From: Methanomethylophilus sp963643445
Lineage (GTDB): Archaea; Thermoplasmatota; Thermoplasmata; Methanomassiliicoccales; Methanomethylophilaceae
Length of the DNA: 64,000 bases
Assembly (NCBI GenBank): GCA_963643445.1
Contig: CAVIJO010000003.1
Span: 1 to 64,000, forward strand
Direction of reading: 5' to 3'
The notes beneath the pieces were generated by a model that did not search any database, was not told the DNA's origin, and worked only from the letters and a program-made list of their open reading frames with translations. Position numbers and translations under genes: made by a program. This document shows, in pieces, positions 1 to 8,034 of the stretch (positions are counted from its first letter, which is position 1; every line of letters starts with the position of its first letter).

Positions 1-608
1 TACATGAATTCCGAAAGGAAATCCATCATGGGCCTGTGGGACTCCGTTCCGAACGCATCGGATACGGCCCGGTCGTATTCGTCGATGAGTATCACGGGAG
101 GCTTTCCGTGATACTCCGTCAGGGCTTCGGAAAGGAATCTGAGAGCTCCCTTCATCGAATCCGCAGGAGTGTTGTTTCTTCCGAATGATTCGAAAAGATC
201 CCTGACCGCCGGAGAGAGTTCCGGCGAATCCAGAAGATACCTGTGGGATCTGAAACAATCCCCTATGGCGATACGGAAGTTGCTGACAAAAGAGTCGTAG
301 TTATTGGATTTGGACAGACCGAGGTCGATATGGATCACAGGGAAAGCATTCTTGTATTCCCCGTACTCGGGATATTCGGAGATTTCCAAACCGTCGAACC
401 AATCGTTACCCTTGTATTCCATGTTGAAGAATGCGTCCAGCATGGAGAGGTTGGTGGTCTTCCCGAACCTTCTGGGTCTTGTGAACAGATAGACTCCGCG
501 GTCGTCGCAGTCCAGGATGTCCTTGATGAGGAGGGATTTGTCGACATAGTACTTGTCATCCTTCCGGATATCCCGGAAAGACATTCCTCCGGTGTTTATC
601 TGCTTCAT
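1..608 (-). CDS. AAA-ATPase-like protein, 3' end outside window
   Basis: Reading leftward from an ATG at 608 the frame stays open to the window edge (202 codons). The start MKQINTGGMSFRDIRKDDKYY, followed by YVDKS, then LFTRPRRFGKTTNLSML (Walker A, about residues 37-46) and VILIDEYDRAV (Walker B, about residues 173-183), is the pattern of the AAA-ATPase-like family (PF09820, usually followed by a DUF1703 nuclease-like tail). Full members are about 500-560 residues, so more than half is missing here because of the window edge. The role of the family is unknown; members are numerous and mobile in gut Bacteroidetes and in Methanomassiliicoccales. In-frame upstream ATGs run into a TGA, which fixes the start. 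Confidence 0.85.
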   Translation of the reverse strand, partial: MKQINTGGMSFRDIRKDDKYYVDKSLLIKDILDCDDRGVYLFTRPRRFGKTTNLSMLDAFFNMEYKGNDWFDGLEISEYPEYGEYKNAFPVIHIDLGLSKSNNYDSFVSNFRIAIGDCFRSHRYLLDSPELSPAVRDLFESFGRNNTPADSMKGALRFLSEALTEYHGKPPVILIDEYDRAVSDAFGTESHRPMMDFLSEFM

Positions 609-694
609 GCTTTGCCGATGTATCTGCGCATTGATAAAGAATCGTACTGCATGTAATGTGAACGGTTTTCGTTATCACATTTTGTATTTCAGGT

Positions 695-703
695 CTGGCA
701 CAT
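695..703 (+). repeat. CTGGCACAT word, intergenic copy 1
   Basis: Exact copy of the over-represented 9-mer, in the gap between the divergent AAA-ATPase-like gene and the M24 peptidase gene. Confidence 0.6.
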
Positions 704-830
704 TGTCCGTAGGCAGAATGTACTTCAGGCGATATACGGAAACGGCGCGGAGTTCCGACAGATTATCTCCTGTTTGTATCTGTGTTTCCCGGTATGCACC
801 CTTAACTACTTCCAGCCGATACACGGAAAC

Positions 831-1919
831 ATGGAAAGCAGAGCGGAGAGGCTTATGGCGAATGCGCCCGACGCGGATGCGATAGTCATCGCAAACGGAG
901 GGGAGAATTTTCTGGATTCCACATACAGGTATCTTCTGGAGCCCTCCGGAGGGGTATTCGAGGACTGTTACATCGTTGTGAAGAAGGATGGGACACAGGA
1001 TGTCATCGTGAACGTCCTCGAGGAGGAATCCGCCCGTACCGGGAACGGCGAAGTGAAGGTGTTCCGCAGCAGGGCCGACCTCGAATCGATATTCAAAGAG
1101 GATTTGAAAGACTGTAAGAAGGTCGGCTTCAACGTCGATTCCGTTCCGTACAGCACCGTTATGGGGATAAAGAGGCTCACGGGCTATGAATACGAGGTCC
1201 TCGACGTCAGAAAAGCCGTGGCCGATACAGTCGCAGTGAAGGACGAGAGGGAGATCGATGCGATCAGAAAGGCATGCGCCATATCCTCCGCCGTGGCGAA
1301 GGAACTTCCGGATTATCTGTCCGAAGGTGTCACCGAGACCGAGGTCGCAACGAGGATGGAGATCAGAATGCAGGAGCTCGGAGGAAGGGGCCTTGCCTTC
1401 GACACCATTGCCGCCTTCGGGCCGAACTCCAGTATGCCGCATTACACTCCGGCGGACCGCAGGCTGGAGAAGGGGGACGCCGCCCTGTTCGATTTCGGCT
1501 GCAAATGGGGAGGATACTGTTCTGATATGACCCGGACGCTGTTCCTCGGGAAACCGCCCGAGATCATGGAAAGGGCCTACGAGGTCGTGAAGGAGGCCCA
1601 GCAGGCAGGTATAGACTCATACAGGGCCGGAGCCATGGCCAAGGATGCGGATCTGGCGGCCAGGGCGGTCATAGATGCCTCGGAGTTCAAGGGAAAATTC
1701 ATCCACTCGTTCGGGCACGGCATCGGCATGGATGTCCACCAGTCCATCAGCGTAAGTCCGAAATCGGAACAGGTGCTGTCTGCGGGCAACATCGTTTCGG
1801 CGGAACCCGGTGTGTACCTCCCCGGAATCGGGGGCATCAGAATAGAGGATACCGTGCTTATCACCGATAGTGGATGCGAGAGGCTCACGGACTTCCCGCA
1901 CGAGATTACGATAGTGTAA
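831..1919 (+). CDS. M24 family aminopeptidase / Xaa-Pro dipeptidase-like
   Basis: A 362-residue cytosolic metallopeptidase. The N-terminal creatinase-like domain (about 1-125) is followed by a pita-bread M24 domain with the usual metal ligands: Asp in ALFDFGCKWGG and CSDMTRT, His in HSFGHGIGMDVHQ, Glu in VSAEPGVYL and Glu in IRIEDTVLI. That set fits Xaa-Pro aminopeptidase or prolidase-type enzymes that cleave X-Pro bonds with two metal ions. The frame is open further upstream (to 774), but the family alignment starts at MESRAERL, so ATG 831 is chosen. It stands alone between the ATPase-like gene and a probable RNA gene. Confidence 0.88.
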   Translation: MESRAERLMANAPDADAIVIANGGENFLDSTYRYLLEPSGGVFEDCYIVVKKDGTQDVIVNVLEEESARTGNGEVKVFRSRADLESIFKEDLKDCKKVGFNVDSVPYSTVMGIKRLTGYEYEVLDVRKAVADTVAVKDEREIDAIRKACAISSAVAKELPDYLSEGVTETEVATRMEIRMQELGGRGLAFDTIAAFGPNSSMPHYTPADRRLEKGDAALFDFGCKWGGYCSDMTRTLFLGKPPEIMERAYEVVKEAQQAGIDSYRAGAMAKDADLAARAVIDASEFKGKFIHSFGHGIGMDVHQSISVSPKSEQVLSAGNIVSAEPGVYLPGIGGIRIEDTVLITDSGCERLTDFPHEITIV

Positions 1920-1999
1920 TCCAGCAGGTCCGGAACATGCGGAACCGCATCTTCCGCGGCGGTGACCGTTGTATTAAATATGTAGTGTGGGATGATACC

Positions 2000-2145
2000 T
2001 CCAGCGCGTCGGGGAGTACGTTCGGCAGCGGAAACCTTCGTTATCCGTCTTCGGATCTCGTTGAGAGACGGCGCGTTCGGAACAGTCCTGCGGTGTAATG
2101 GTCCGCTGGTGGTTCCGAAGGGCGGGGAGCGTTCGCCCCGCCCCG
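2000..2145 (+). ncRNA. Putative structured non-coding RNA with own promoter and terminator
   Basis: No convincing protein frame covers this gap. A TATA-like element (gtattaaata, 1971-1980) lies about 25 bp before the proposed 5' end. Nested complementarity is visible: 2021-2032 (TTCGG CAGCGGA) pairs with 2102-2108 and 2115-2119 (TCCGCTG, six-base bulge, CCGAA). Inside that, CCGTCT 2045-2050 pairs with AGACGG 2066-2071. A GC-rich hairpin with a T run follows at 2120-2150. I see no RNase P, SRP or tRNA consensus. Promoter, closing stem and terminator together suggest a small RNA of about 140 nt; its identity is unknown and the 5' end is approximate. Confidence 0.42.
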
Positions 2146-2150
2146 TTTTT
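2120..2150 (+). terminator. GC-rich hairpin with T run
   Basis: GGGCGGGG (2120-2127) and CCCCGCCC (2136-2143) form a perfect 8-bp stem with an 8-nt loop, followed by TTTTT at 2146 and further T-rich sequence. It would end the putative RNA or read-through from the M24 gene. Confidence 0.7.
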
Positions 2151-2164
2151 GTTTTGTTTCCGTC

Positions 2165-2173
2165 ATGTGCCAG
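2165..2173 (-). repeat. CTGGCACAT word, intergenic copy 2
   Basis: Reads ATGTGCCAG on the plus strand, 15 bp after the T run of the 2120-2150 terminator. Confidence 0.6.
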
Positions 2174-2252
2174 ATGTGTTTTTTTGTAAGGTTTTCCGTC
2201 TCAGGCGCAATTCTATAAATCAGAAAGTATTCCCGCCTCCAAGGGATACACA

Positions 2253-2558
2253 TTGGTACGTTTCTACAAATGCAGCAGTTGCGCCCACGTCTTCATATCC
2301 GACGAGTGGAATGCTTACTGCCCGCACTGCGGCGCCCACGGGTGGGAGACCGACAAGGTCTTTTTCATGAAATGCAGCCAATGCGGAAGGACATATCTCT
2401 CGGACGGGTGGGAACAGTCCTGTTCATTCTGCGGATCGTCCGGATGGAAAGCGGATGATTTCCGTTTCTACCTCTGCGGAAGGTGCGGAAGGAGATTTGT
2501 CAGCGATCCCTGGGAACAGACGTGTCCGTTCTGTTCCGGCACAGGATTCGAGGAATGA
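2253..2558 (+). CDS. Triple zinc-ribbon protein
   Basis: A 101-residue protein made of three tandem repeats of about 32 residues. Each has CxxC, an aromatic residue with Asp-Glu/Gly-Trp, then CxxC followed by a Gly-Trp/Gly-Phe end (CSSC...CPHC, CSQC...CSFC, CGRC...CPFC). Each repeat can hold one zinc, or rubredoxin-like iron. No other domain is present, so the role (nucleic-acid or protein binding, or electron carriage) is open. The start is a TTG at 2253, preceded by an AAGGGA element and a TATA box at about 2212-2219; the first zinc ribbon begins five residues later, which supports this start. Confidence 0.75.
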   Translation: MVRFYKCSSCAHVFISDEWNAYCPHCGAHGWETDKVFFMKCSQCGRTYLSDGWEQSCSFCGSSGWKADDFRFYLCGRCGRRFVSDPWEQTCPFCSGTGFEE

Positions 2559-2572
2559 ACAAACGGTCTTCC

Positions 2573-2956
2573 TCAGACTTTCTGGATGAGGGCGATTCTC
2601 TGTCTGTCGCCCGTACCGTCCATGTCCGAGAAGTCTCCAGTGAGTCTTCCGATCTTGATCAGGGGGAATTTCCATACGGGTTTTCCGTCCTCTCCGCTTA
2701 GAGGGGTAGGACCGTAGAATATCACCATTGCGGCGGTTTCGGGCCACCAGCATATGTCTCCCGCATCGAACACAGTTTTCCTTTCACCCTGTATGAGAGG
2801 ATCCAGCGGCAGTCCGAAATAGTAGAGGCCGGAGATCTGATTCGTCTCCGCAGAAAATTCGGGCGAGGAAAGGAACCAGATCGCGCTGCTGATATCGCTC
2901 TCATCGAGCTCTGCGGGATAATCCCCGCTCCTCGTCCTTATCAGCAGTCCGAGCAT
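2573..2956 (-). CDS. Cyclophilin-like fold protein
   Basis: A 127-residue protein resembling the small cyclophilin-like family (PF04126, TM1367-like). Visible marks are SGLYYFGLPLD, a central FDAGDICWWPETAAMVIFYGPTP strand pair and a closing IKIGRLTGD. These proteins share the beta-barrel of cyclophilin but lack the proline-isomerase catalytic residues; the biological role is unknown. It lies 27 bp downstream of ilvC on the same strand and is probably co-transcribed. Confidence 0.65.
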   Translation of the reverse strand: MLGLLIRTRSGDYPAELDESDISSAIWFLSSPEFSAETNQISGLYYFGLPLDPLIQGERKTVFDAGDICWWPETAAMVIFYGPTPLSGEDGKPVWKFPLIKIGRLTGDFSDMDGTGDRQRIALIQKV

Positions 2957-2983
2957 GCGATCCGGTCCCTTGTGGTTTACGTT

Positions 2984-3985
2984 TCAGTTTGCTTTGCGCT
3001 GGAACAGTGCCCTGACTTCGGCACCGGTCTTCTCCAGCTGGAGCTTGGACTCGTCGTCCATCATGGCGTGCAGGTTCTTGAGGCCGTTGGCCCATTCCTG
3101 TCTCCACTCGGTCTTGAATTCGCCGGAGTCGATCTGTCTGTAGATCTCCTTCATTCCGTCGACGGAGTCCTTGTTGATGACCTTGTCCCTGCGGGTCAGA
3201 CCGCCGTATTTGGCGGTGTTGGAGCAGACGTTCCACATGTAGGCCATTCCGCCCTGGGTGACCAGGTCGATGATGAGCTTGTTCTCGTGGCAGCACTCGA
3301 AGTATGCGACGATCGGGGGGAATCCCTGGTCCACGAGGGTCTGGAATCCGGTCTCGATCAGCTTGGAGAGTCCTCCGCACTCGACGGCCTGCTCGCCGAA
3401 GAGGTCGGATTTGGTCTCGTAATCGAAGTTGTCGACCTCGAAGGTTCCGGCGCGGGTGGATCCGAGTCCCTTCGCAAGTGCGAGGGCGATCTTCTTTGCG
3501 TTTCCGGTGGCGTCCTGGTGGACGGCGATGAGGGCGGGAACTCCGAATCCCTCGACGAACTGCTGCCTCTCGGCGTCTCCGGGGGCCTTGGGGGCCATCA
3601 TAATGACGTCGACGTCCTTCGGGGGGACGATGAGCTTGTAGGTGATGGCGAAACCGTGGGCGAAATCGAGTGCGGCACCCTTCTTCAGGTTGGGCTCGAC
3701 GAATTCCTTGTAGATGTCGGGCTGGGTTTCGTCGGGAAGGAGCATAAGGACGACATCGGCGTCCTTGACAGCCTTGTCCATGGTGGTGACGGTCATTCCG
3801 CCGTCTTCCTTCGCTTTCTTCCAGGAGGGTCCGTTCTCCCTGACTCCGACGGTGACATCGAGTCCGGAGTCGCGGAAGCAGAGGGCCTGTGCACGGCCCT
3901 GTGCGCCGTATCCGAGAACAGTGACTTTCTTTCCTTTGAGAACGTTGAGATCTGCGTCCTCATCATGGTAGATCTTAGTGTCCAT
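2984..3985 (-). CDS. ilvC: Ketol-acid reductoisomerase
   Basis: A 333-residue class I enzyme that isomerises and reduces acetolactate or acetohydroxybutyrate with NADPH in valine, leucine and isoleucine synthesis. Visible are the dinucleotide-binding GYGAQGRAQA loop (about residues 25-34) and the metal-binding C-terminal domain with DLFGEQAVECGG and YFECCHENKLIIDL. ATG 3985 is preferred over ATG 3991 because GAGGT lies 7 nt before it. A TATA box (ttataa on the minus strand, about 4020-4026) lies just upstream. It is followed by the cyclophilin-like gene and preceded by two acetolactate synthase genes on the same strand, one pathway cluster; ilvD is not in the window. Confidence 0.96.
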   Translation of the reverse strand: MDTKIYHDEDADLNVLKGKKVTVLGYGAQGRAQALCFRDSGLDVTVGVRENGPSWKKAKEDGGMTVTTMDKAVKDADVVLMLLPDETQPDIYKEFVEPNLKKGAALDFAHGFAITYKLIVPPKDVDVIMMAPKAPGDAERQQFVEGFGVPALIAVHQDATGNAKKIALALAKGLGSTRAGTFEVDNFDYETKSDLFGEQAVECGGLSKLIETGFQTLVDQGFPPIVAYFECCHENKLIIDLVTQGGMAYMWNVCSNTAKYGGLTRRDKVINKDSVDGMKEIYRQIDSGEFKTEWRQEWANGLKNLHAMMDDESKLQLEKTGAEVRALFQRKAN

Positions 3986-4198
3986 GATCATAACCTCTGA
4001 ATGTTGCTATATCTATGATTTATAAGTAACTTATCAGGTGGTCTGGGGACTGGTGTCTCCGGAATGCTGTGCGGGAACGGCGGATTCCCATGTTTCACAG
4101 CAGATCGAATCTCGGAATCCCCGGCCTCCTCATTCCGGAACAGTGCCGCTCGGAAGCGGTTCGCAGGGGAATGACCCAGATGGGAAAAATCCCCGTCT

Positions 4199-5863
4199 TC
4201 AGAATTTGCATCTGCCTTTGATGGGTGCGATGTCGGGATTGGGCGGGAGCATTGGGAGGATGTCCTCTTCGGGGTCGCACCTGATGTCGACGATGCAGGT
4301 CTCGCCGCAGTCGAATGCCTCCTTGAGGGCATCGTGGACCTCTCCGGCCCTTTCGACGTGTATTCCCTTCGCCTTGTACGCCTGTGCGATCATGCAGAAA
4401 TCGGGGTCGTCCCCGAGTTCGGTCTCAGAGTATCTCCTGTCCCAGAACAGCTTCTGCCACTGTCTGACCATCCCGAGCCACCCGTTGTTCAGGAGGACCA
4501 CAACGACGGGCAGTTTCTCGGCGACGGATGTGGCGAGTTCCTGTACGACCATCTGGAGACCTCCGTCTCCGACGACGGTCGCCACCTTGCAGTCCGGTCT
4601 CGCCGCCTTGGCGCCTATGGCGGATGGAAGTCCGAATCCCATCGTACCGAAGGAACCGGACGAAATGAACTGCCTGGGTCTTTTCACGTCGAGGAAATGC
4701 ATGGCCCACATCTGGTTCTGTCCGACATCGGTGGTGATGATGGTATCCTTGTCGAAGAACGAGTTCAGTTCCTTCATGACCTTCTGCGGCACTATAGGCG
4801 ATGTGTAGTAATCGTAGTTGCAGCAGCACTTCTCCTTCCACACCTTGGCCTGCCTGACCCACGGATCATGTTTCACTTCCCCTCCGAGGGCGTCCGTCAG
4901 GAGTCCGAGCGCCTTCTTCGCATCGCATTTGATGTCCACGGACGACCTGTTGGATTTTCCGAACTGTGTCGCATCGATGTCTATCTGGATGACCCTGCAT
5001 TTTTTGTCGGGTTCCGTGTGGGCCGAATAGGTTCTGTCGGAGAATTTGGTCCCGACGGCGATGATGAGGTCGGAGTTCTGGAAGGCCTCCATGGCGCACA
5101 TCCTTCCGTGCATGCCGAGGGCACCCATGTTCATGGGGTCCGAGGACGGGGTGATGCCGATACCCATGAGGGGGGTTACGACGGGGGCGCCGATCATCCG
5201 GGACAGTTTCTGTACTTCGTCGGAGGCTCCGGATCCGATGGCCCCTCCTCCTGCGAATATGATGGGTCTGAGAGATTCCTTTATCAGTTTTACCGCCGCA
5301 GGTATTCCGGAGACATCCTCCCACGGTTCCTTGATGCCGTAGTGCTGTTCCGTCATGGCGGCATCGATATCCGCGTTCATCTGGTCGACGGGAAGGTCCA
5401 CGTGGACGGGTCCCGGGCGGCCGGAGGCCGCCATCCTCCATGCTTCGTCGATGGCGTGGGGAAGCCTCCTGACATCGGTGACACGGAAGTTGTGTTTGGT
5501 GACGGACATCATGAGGCTGTACGCATCGACTTCCTGGAACGCCTCGGAACCGAGGACCTTGGAGCCGACCTGTCCCGTAAGTGCCAGCATCGGGATGCTG
5601 TCCGCATAGGCAGTGGCGATTCCAGTGACGAGGTTGGTGGCTCCGGGACCTGAGGTGGCAAGGCACACGCCGGTTTTTCCGCTGGCGCGGGCGAATCCGT
5701 CGGCGGAGTGGGCTGCGCATTGCTCGTGCCTTACGAGCACATGCCTGATGGAGGATTCCCTGATCTCATCGTAGATGGGGATGACTGCCCCTCCGGGATA
5801 TCCGAACATCGTCTCGACGTCTCTGTCCTCAAGCATTTTGAGAAGTGCCCTTGAGCCTTTCAT
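4199..5863 (-). CDS. ilvB: Acetolactate synthase large subunit, copy 1
   Basis: A 554-residue thiamine-diphosphate enzyme joining two pyruvates to acetolactate. The N-terminal TPP-Pyr domain has the catalytic Glu in LVRHEQCAAH; the central domain has GTKFSDRTY; the C-terminal domain has the TPP motif from GDGGLQM to NNGWLGM. The frame is open to a TTG at 5890, but MKGSRALLKML aligns with the MKGSEALLRML start of the paralogue. A TATA box near 5890-5896 puts the transcript start at about 5865, so this copy is probably leaderless from ATG 5863. Near-parallel sequence to the next gene indicates tandem duplication. No regulatory subunit (ilvN) is adjacent. Confidence 0.93.
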   Translation of the reverse strand: MKGSRALLKMLEDRDVETMFGYPGGAVIPIYDEIRESSIRHVLVRHEQCAAHSADGFARASGKTGVCLATSGPGATNLVTGIATAYADSIPMLALTGQVGSKVLGSEAFQEVDAYSLMMSVTKHNFRVTDVRRLPHAIDEAWRMAASGRPGPVHVDLPVDQMNADIDAAMTEQHYGIKEPWEDVSGIPAAVKLIKESLRPIIFAGGGAIGSGASDEVQKLSRMIGAPVVTPLMGIGITPSSDPMNMGALGMHGRMCAMEAFQNSDLIIAVGTKFSDRTYSAHTEPDKKCRVIQIDIDATQFGKSNRSSVDIKCDAKKALGLLTDALGGEVKHDPWVRQAKVWKEKCCCNYDYYTSPIVPQKVMKELNSFFDKDTIITTDVGQNQMWAMHFLDVKRPRQFISSGSFGTMGFGLPSAIGAKAARPDCKVATVVGDGGLQMVVQELATSVAEKLPVVVVLLNNGWLGMVRQWQKLFWDRRYSETELGDDPDFCMIAQAYKAKGIHVERAGEVHDALKEAFDCGETCIVDIRCDPEEDILPMLPPNPDIAPIKGRCKF

Positions 5864-5993
5864 GCTAATCGTATCCAATATCTCCGACAATTATAAAATA
5901 TCAAACGGTCGGGCGCATCTGGATGCAGTCTTTTCCGTATTCGGGGACCGTTCGGAATCATATTCAAATAGCGTACAACGGCGTATTTCAATC

Positions 5994-6089
5994 ATGACTG
6001 TAGACAGAGATGTAAAGGAATCTGCAATAGTGTATTCGGCCATCGCAATTGTGGCCGCAGCAGCATTCTCGGTAATGTTCCTGCTCTGA
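5994..6089 (+). CDS. 31-residue predicted single-pass membrane protein
   Basis: A short ORF, MTVDRDVKES followed by AIVYSAIAIVAAAAFSVMFLL: a charged head then about 21 hydrophobic residues to the last codon. An A/T-rich TATA-like element (ttcaaata, about 5962-5970) sits 25 bp before the ATG, the spacing seen for leaderless genes in this window. It is transcribed opposite to the two acetolactate synthase genes that flank it and ends 13 bp before the stop codon of copy 2. No family is recognised; it could be an unannotated microprotein or a chance ORF. Confidence 0.5.
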   Translation: MTVDRDVKESAIVYSAIAIVAAAAFSVMFLL

Positions 6090-6102
6090 ACGGTATGCAG
6101 GT

Positions 6103-7776
6103 TCACACCCTGTAGGGGCATCTCCCCTTGACGATGGGGACCTTCGGGTCCGCCAGCACCATGGGGGTTATGTCCTCCTCGGGGTCGGTCCTGATGTCGA
6201 CTATACAGGTGGTATCCGAGTTCATGGCCCTCTCGAGGGCTTCGTGTATCTCGGATGCCTTGTCGACATGTATGCCCCATGCGCCGTAACTCTCGGCAAT
6301 CTTGACGAAGTCGGGGTCGGCGTTCAGTTTGGTGCCGCTGTACCTCTTGTCCCAGAACAGCTTCTGCCACTGCCTGACCATTCCGAGCCATCCGTTATCC
6401 AGAAGGACGATGGTGACGGGAATGTCCTCGGCGACGGATGTTGCGAGTTCCTGTATGACCATCTGCAGACCGCCGTCTCCGACGATCGAGAGGACCTTCG
6501 AATCCGGTTTGGCGACCTTTGCGCCCATTGCGGCGGGAAGTCCGAATCCCATCGTTCCGAAGGAACCGGAAGTGATGAACTGCCTCGGTCTCCTGATGTT
6601 GAGGCAGTGCATGGCCCACATCTGGTTCTGTCCGACGTCGGTGGTGACGATGACATCGCCGTCCAGGAAGGAGTTGATCTCCTTCATTACCCTCTGCGGA
6701 AGGATCGGGTCGGCGTCGTAGGCGGAGTCGCACTGGCATATCTTCCTGAGTTTCGTATATCTCTGGTCCCATTCCGAGTGGACGTCCTTGTATCCTTTGA
6801 GTGCCTCGAGAAGGAGGGACGCACCCTTCTTCGCATCGCACTGAATGTTGACGCTGGGTCTCTTCGATTTGCCGAACTGGGTGGCGTCTATGTCGATCTG
6901 TATGACCCTGCAGCCTTCTGCGGGCATGGTGTGGGGGTTATAGGTCCTGTCGGAGAACTTCGTCCCGATGGCCAGGATCAGATCCGCGGACTGGAATGCG
7001 TCGAGAGCACCCATCCTCCCGTGCATGCCCAGCGGACCCATGTTGAGCGGGTGGTCGGACGGGATCGCCCCGAGGGACATGAGGGTGGTCGTTACCGGCA
7101 TGTTGGTGAATTCCGCGAGTCTCCTGATCTCCTCGGACGCATTCGCTCCGATGACGCCGCCTCCGACGAGCATGATGGGTCTCTCGGCGTTCCTGATGAG
7201 GTCCGCCGCATCCCTTATGCCGGAGATGTCCTCGGTGGGCATCTTGACACCCCATTTCTTTGTCAGGAGGTCGGAGTCGATGTCGGAGTTGATCTGGTCG
7301 ACGGGCATGTCGATGTGGACGGGTCCCGGCCTTCCCATCTGGCAGATCTCCCATCCTTCGTAGATGGCATGGGGAAGCCTTTCGGGGTCGAGAACCCTGA
7401 AGTTGTGCTTGGTGACGGGCATCATGAGGCTGTACGAGTCAACCTCCTGGAATGCCTCGGCGCCCAGGAATCCGGTCCCGACCTGTCCCGTGAGGGCAAT
7501 CATGGGGACGGAGTCGGCGTATGCGGTGGCGATGCCGGTGACGAGGTTCGTGGTTCCCGGGCCGGATGTGGCGAGACACACCCCGGGTTTGCCGGTGGCC
7601 CTTGCGAAACCGTCGGCCATGTGGGCCGCACACTGTTCATGCCTGACGAGGATATGCCTTACGTCGGACTCGAGGAATTCGTCGTAGATCGGAATGACGG
7701 TAGCTCCGGGGTATCCGAATATATTCTTCACTCCCCTGTCCTCGAGCATCCTGAGCAGTGCTTCAGAGCCTTTCAT
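6103..7776 (-). CDS. ilvB: Acetolactate synthase large subunit, copy 2
   Basis: A 557-residue paralogue of the gene at 4199-5863 with the same TPP-enzyme layout: catalytic Glu in LVRHEQCAAH, GTKFSDRTYNPHT, GDGGLQM to DNGWLGM, and the same ending pattern (PIVKGRCPY). ATG 7776 is chosen because a Shine-Dalgarno-like AGAGGT lies about 6 nt upstream, whereas copy 1 appears leaderless. The two copies may therefore be expressed differently. Either could serve acetohydroxybutyrate versus acetolactate formation; sequence reading alone does not tell them apart. Confidence 0.93.
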   Translation of the reverse strand: MKGSEALLRMLEDRGVKNIFGYPGATVIPIYDEFLESDVRHILVRHEQCAAHMADGFARATGKPGVCLATSGPGTTNLVTGIATAYADSVPMIALTGQVGTGFLGAEAFQEVDSYSLMMPVTKHNFRVLDPERLPHAIYEGWEICQMGRPGPVHIDMPVDQINSDIDSDLLTKKWGVKMPTEDISGIRDAADLIRNAERPIMLVGGGVIGANASEEIRRLAEFTNMPVTTTLMSLGAIPSDHPLNMGPLGMHGRMGALDAFQSADLILAIGTKFSDRTYNPHTMPAEGCRVIQIDIDATQFGKSKRPSVNIQCDAKKGASLLLEALKGYKDVHSEWDQRYTKLRKICQCDSAYDADPILPQRVMKEINSFLDGDVIVTTDVGQNQMWAMHCLNIRRPRQFITSGSFGTMGFGLPAAMGAKVAKPDSKVLSIVGDGGLQMVIQELATSVAEDIPVTIVLLDNGWLGMVRQWQKLFWDKRYSGTKLNADPDFVKIAESYGAWGIHVDKASEIHEALERAMNSDTTCIVDIRTDPEEDITPMVLADPKVPIVKGRCPYRV

Positions 7777-7887
7777 GGTTTGACCTCTTTCAGGCGGATA
7801 TGCGTGCGTGTAATAATAAGTGCTCGGTCCGGAAGGACGGGCCGAAAGACTTCCGAAGTACCGTCCCCTGCAATACGCTCCGTATCT

Positions 7888-7896
7888 CTGGCACAT
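7888..7896 (+). repeat. CTGGCACAT word, intergenic copy 3
   Basis: Exact copy in the 258-bp gap between the divergent acetolactate synthase copy 2 and the GAPDH gene. Apart from promoters, nothing else is recognised in this gap. Confidence 0.6.
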
Positions 7897-8034
7897 ATGC
7901 GGTTACATCTGAAGGCCTGTCTGATGGACGGGAAGCGGGTCTTCTGCCGTGCGGGTGCGGAACGGTCTTTACGGTATATGCGACCGAAATCACTATTATA
8001 TGAGTGGAGCCTATCGCATCCCAGTGAATTTTAC

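Noticed and set aside
2000..2145. RNase P RNA, SRP RNA or tRNA in the 1920-2252 gap
   Set aside because: Conserved cores of these RNAs are not visible; only a generic structured RNA can be supported.
4334..5653. 439-codon plus-strand frame opposite acetolactate synthase copy 1, and similar long frames opposite ilvC, dapL, lysC and copy 2
   Set aside because: All are antisense shadows of conserved genes with His/Asp/Gly-rich, low-complexity translations.
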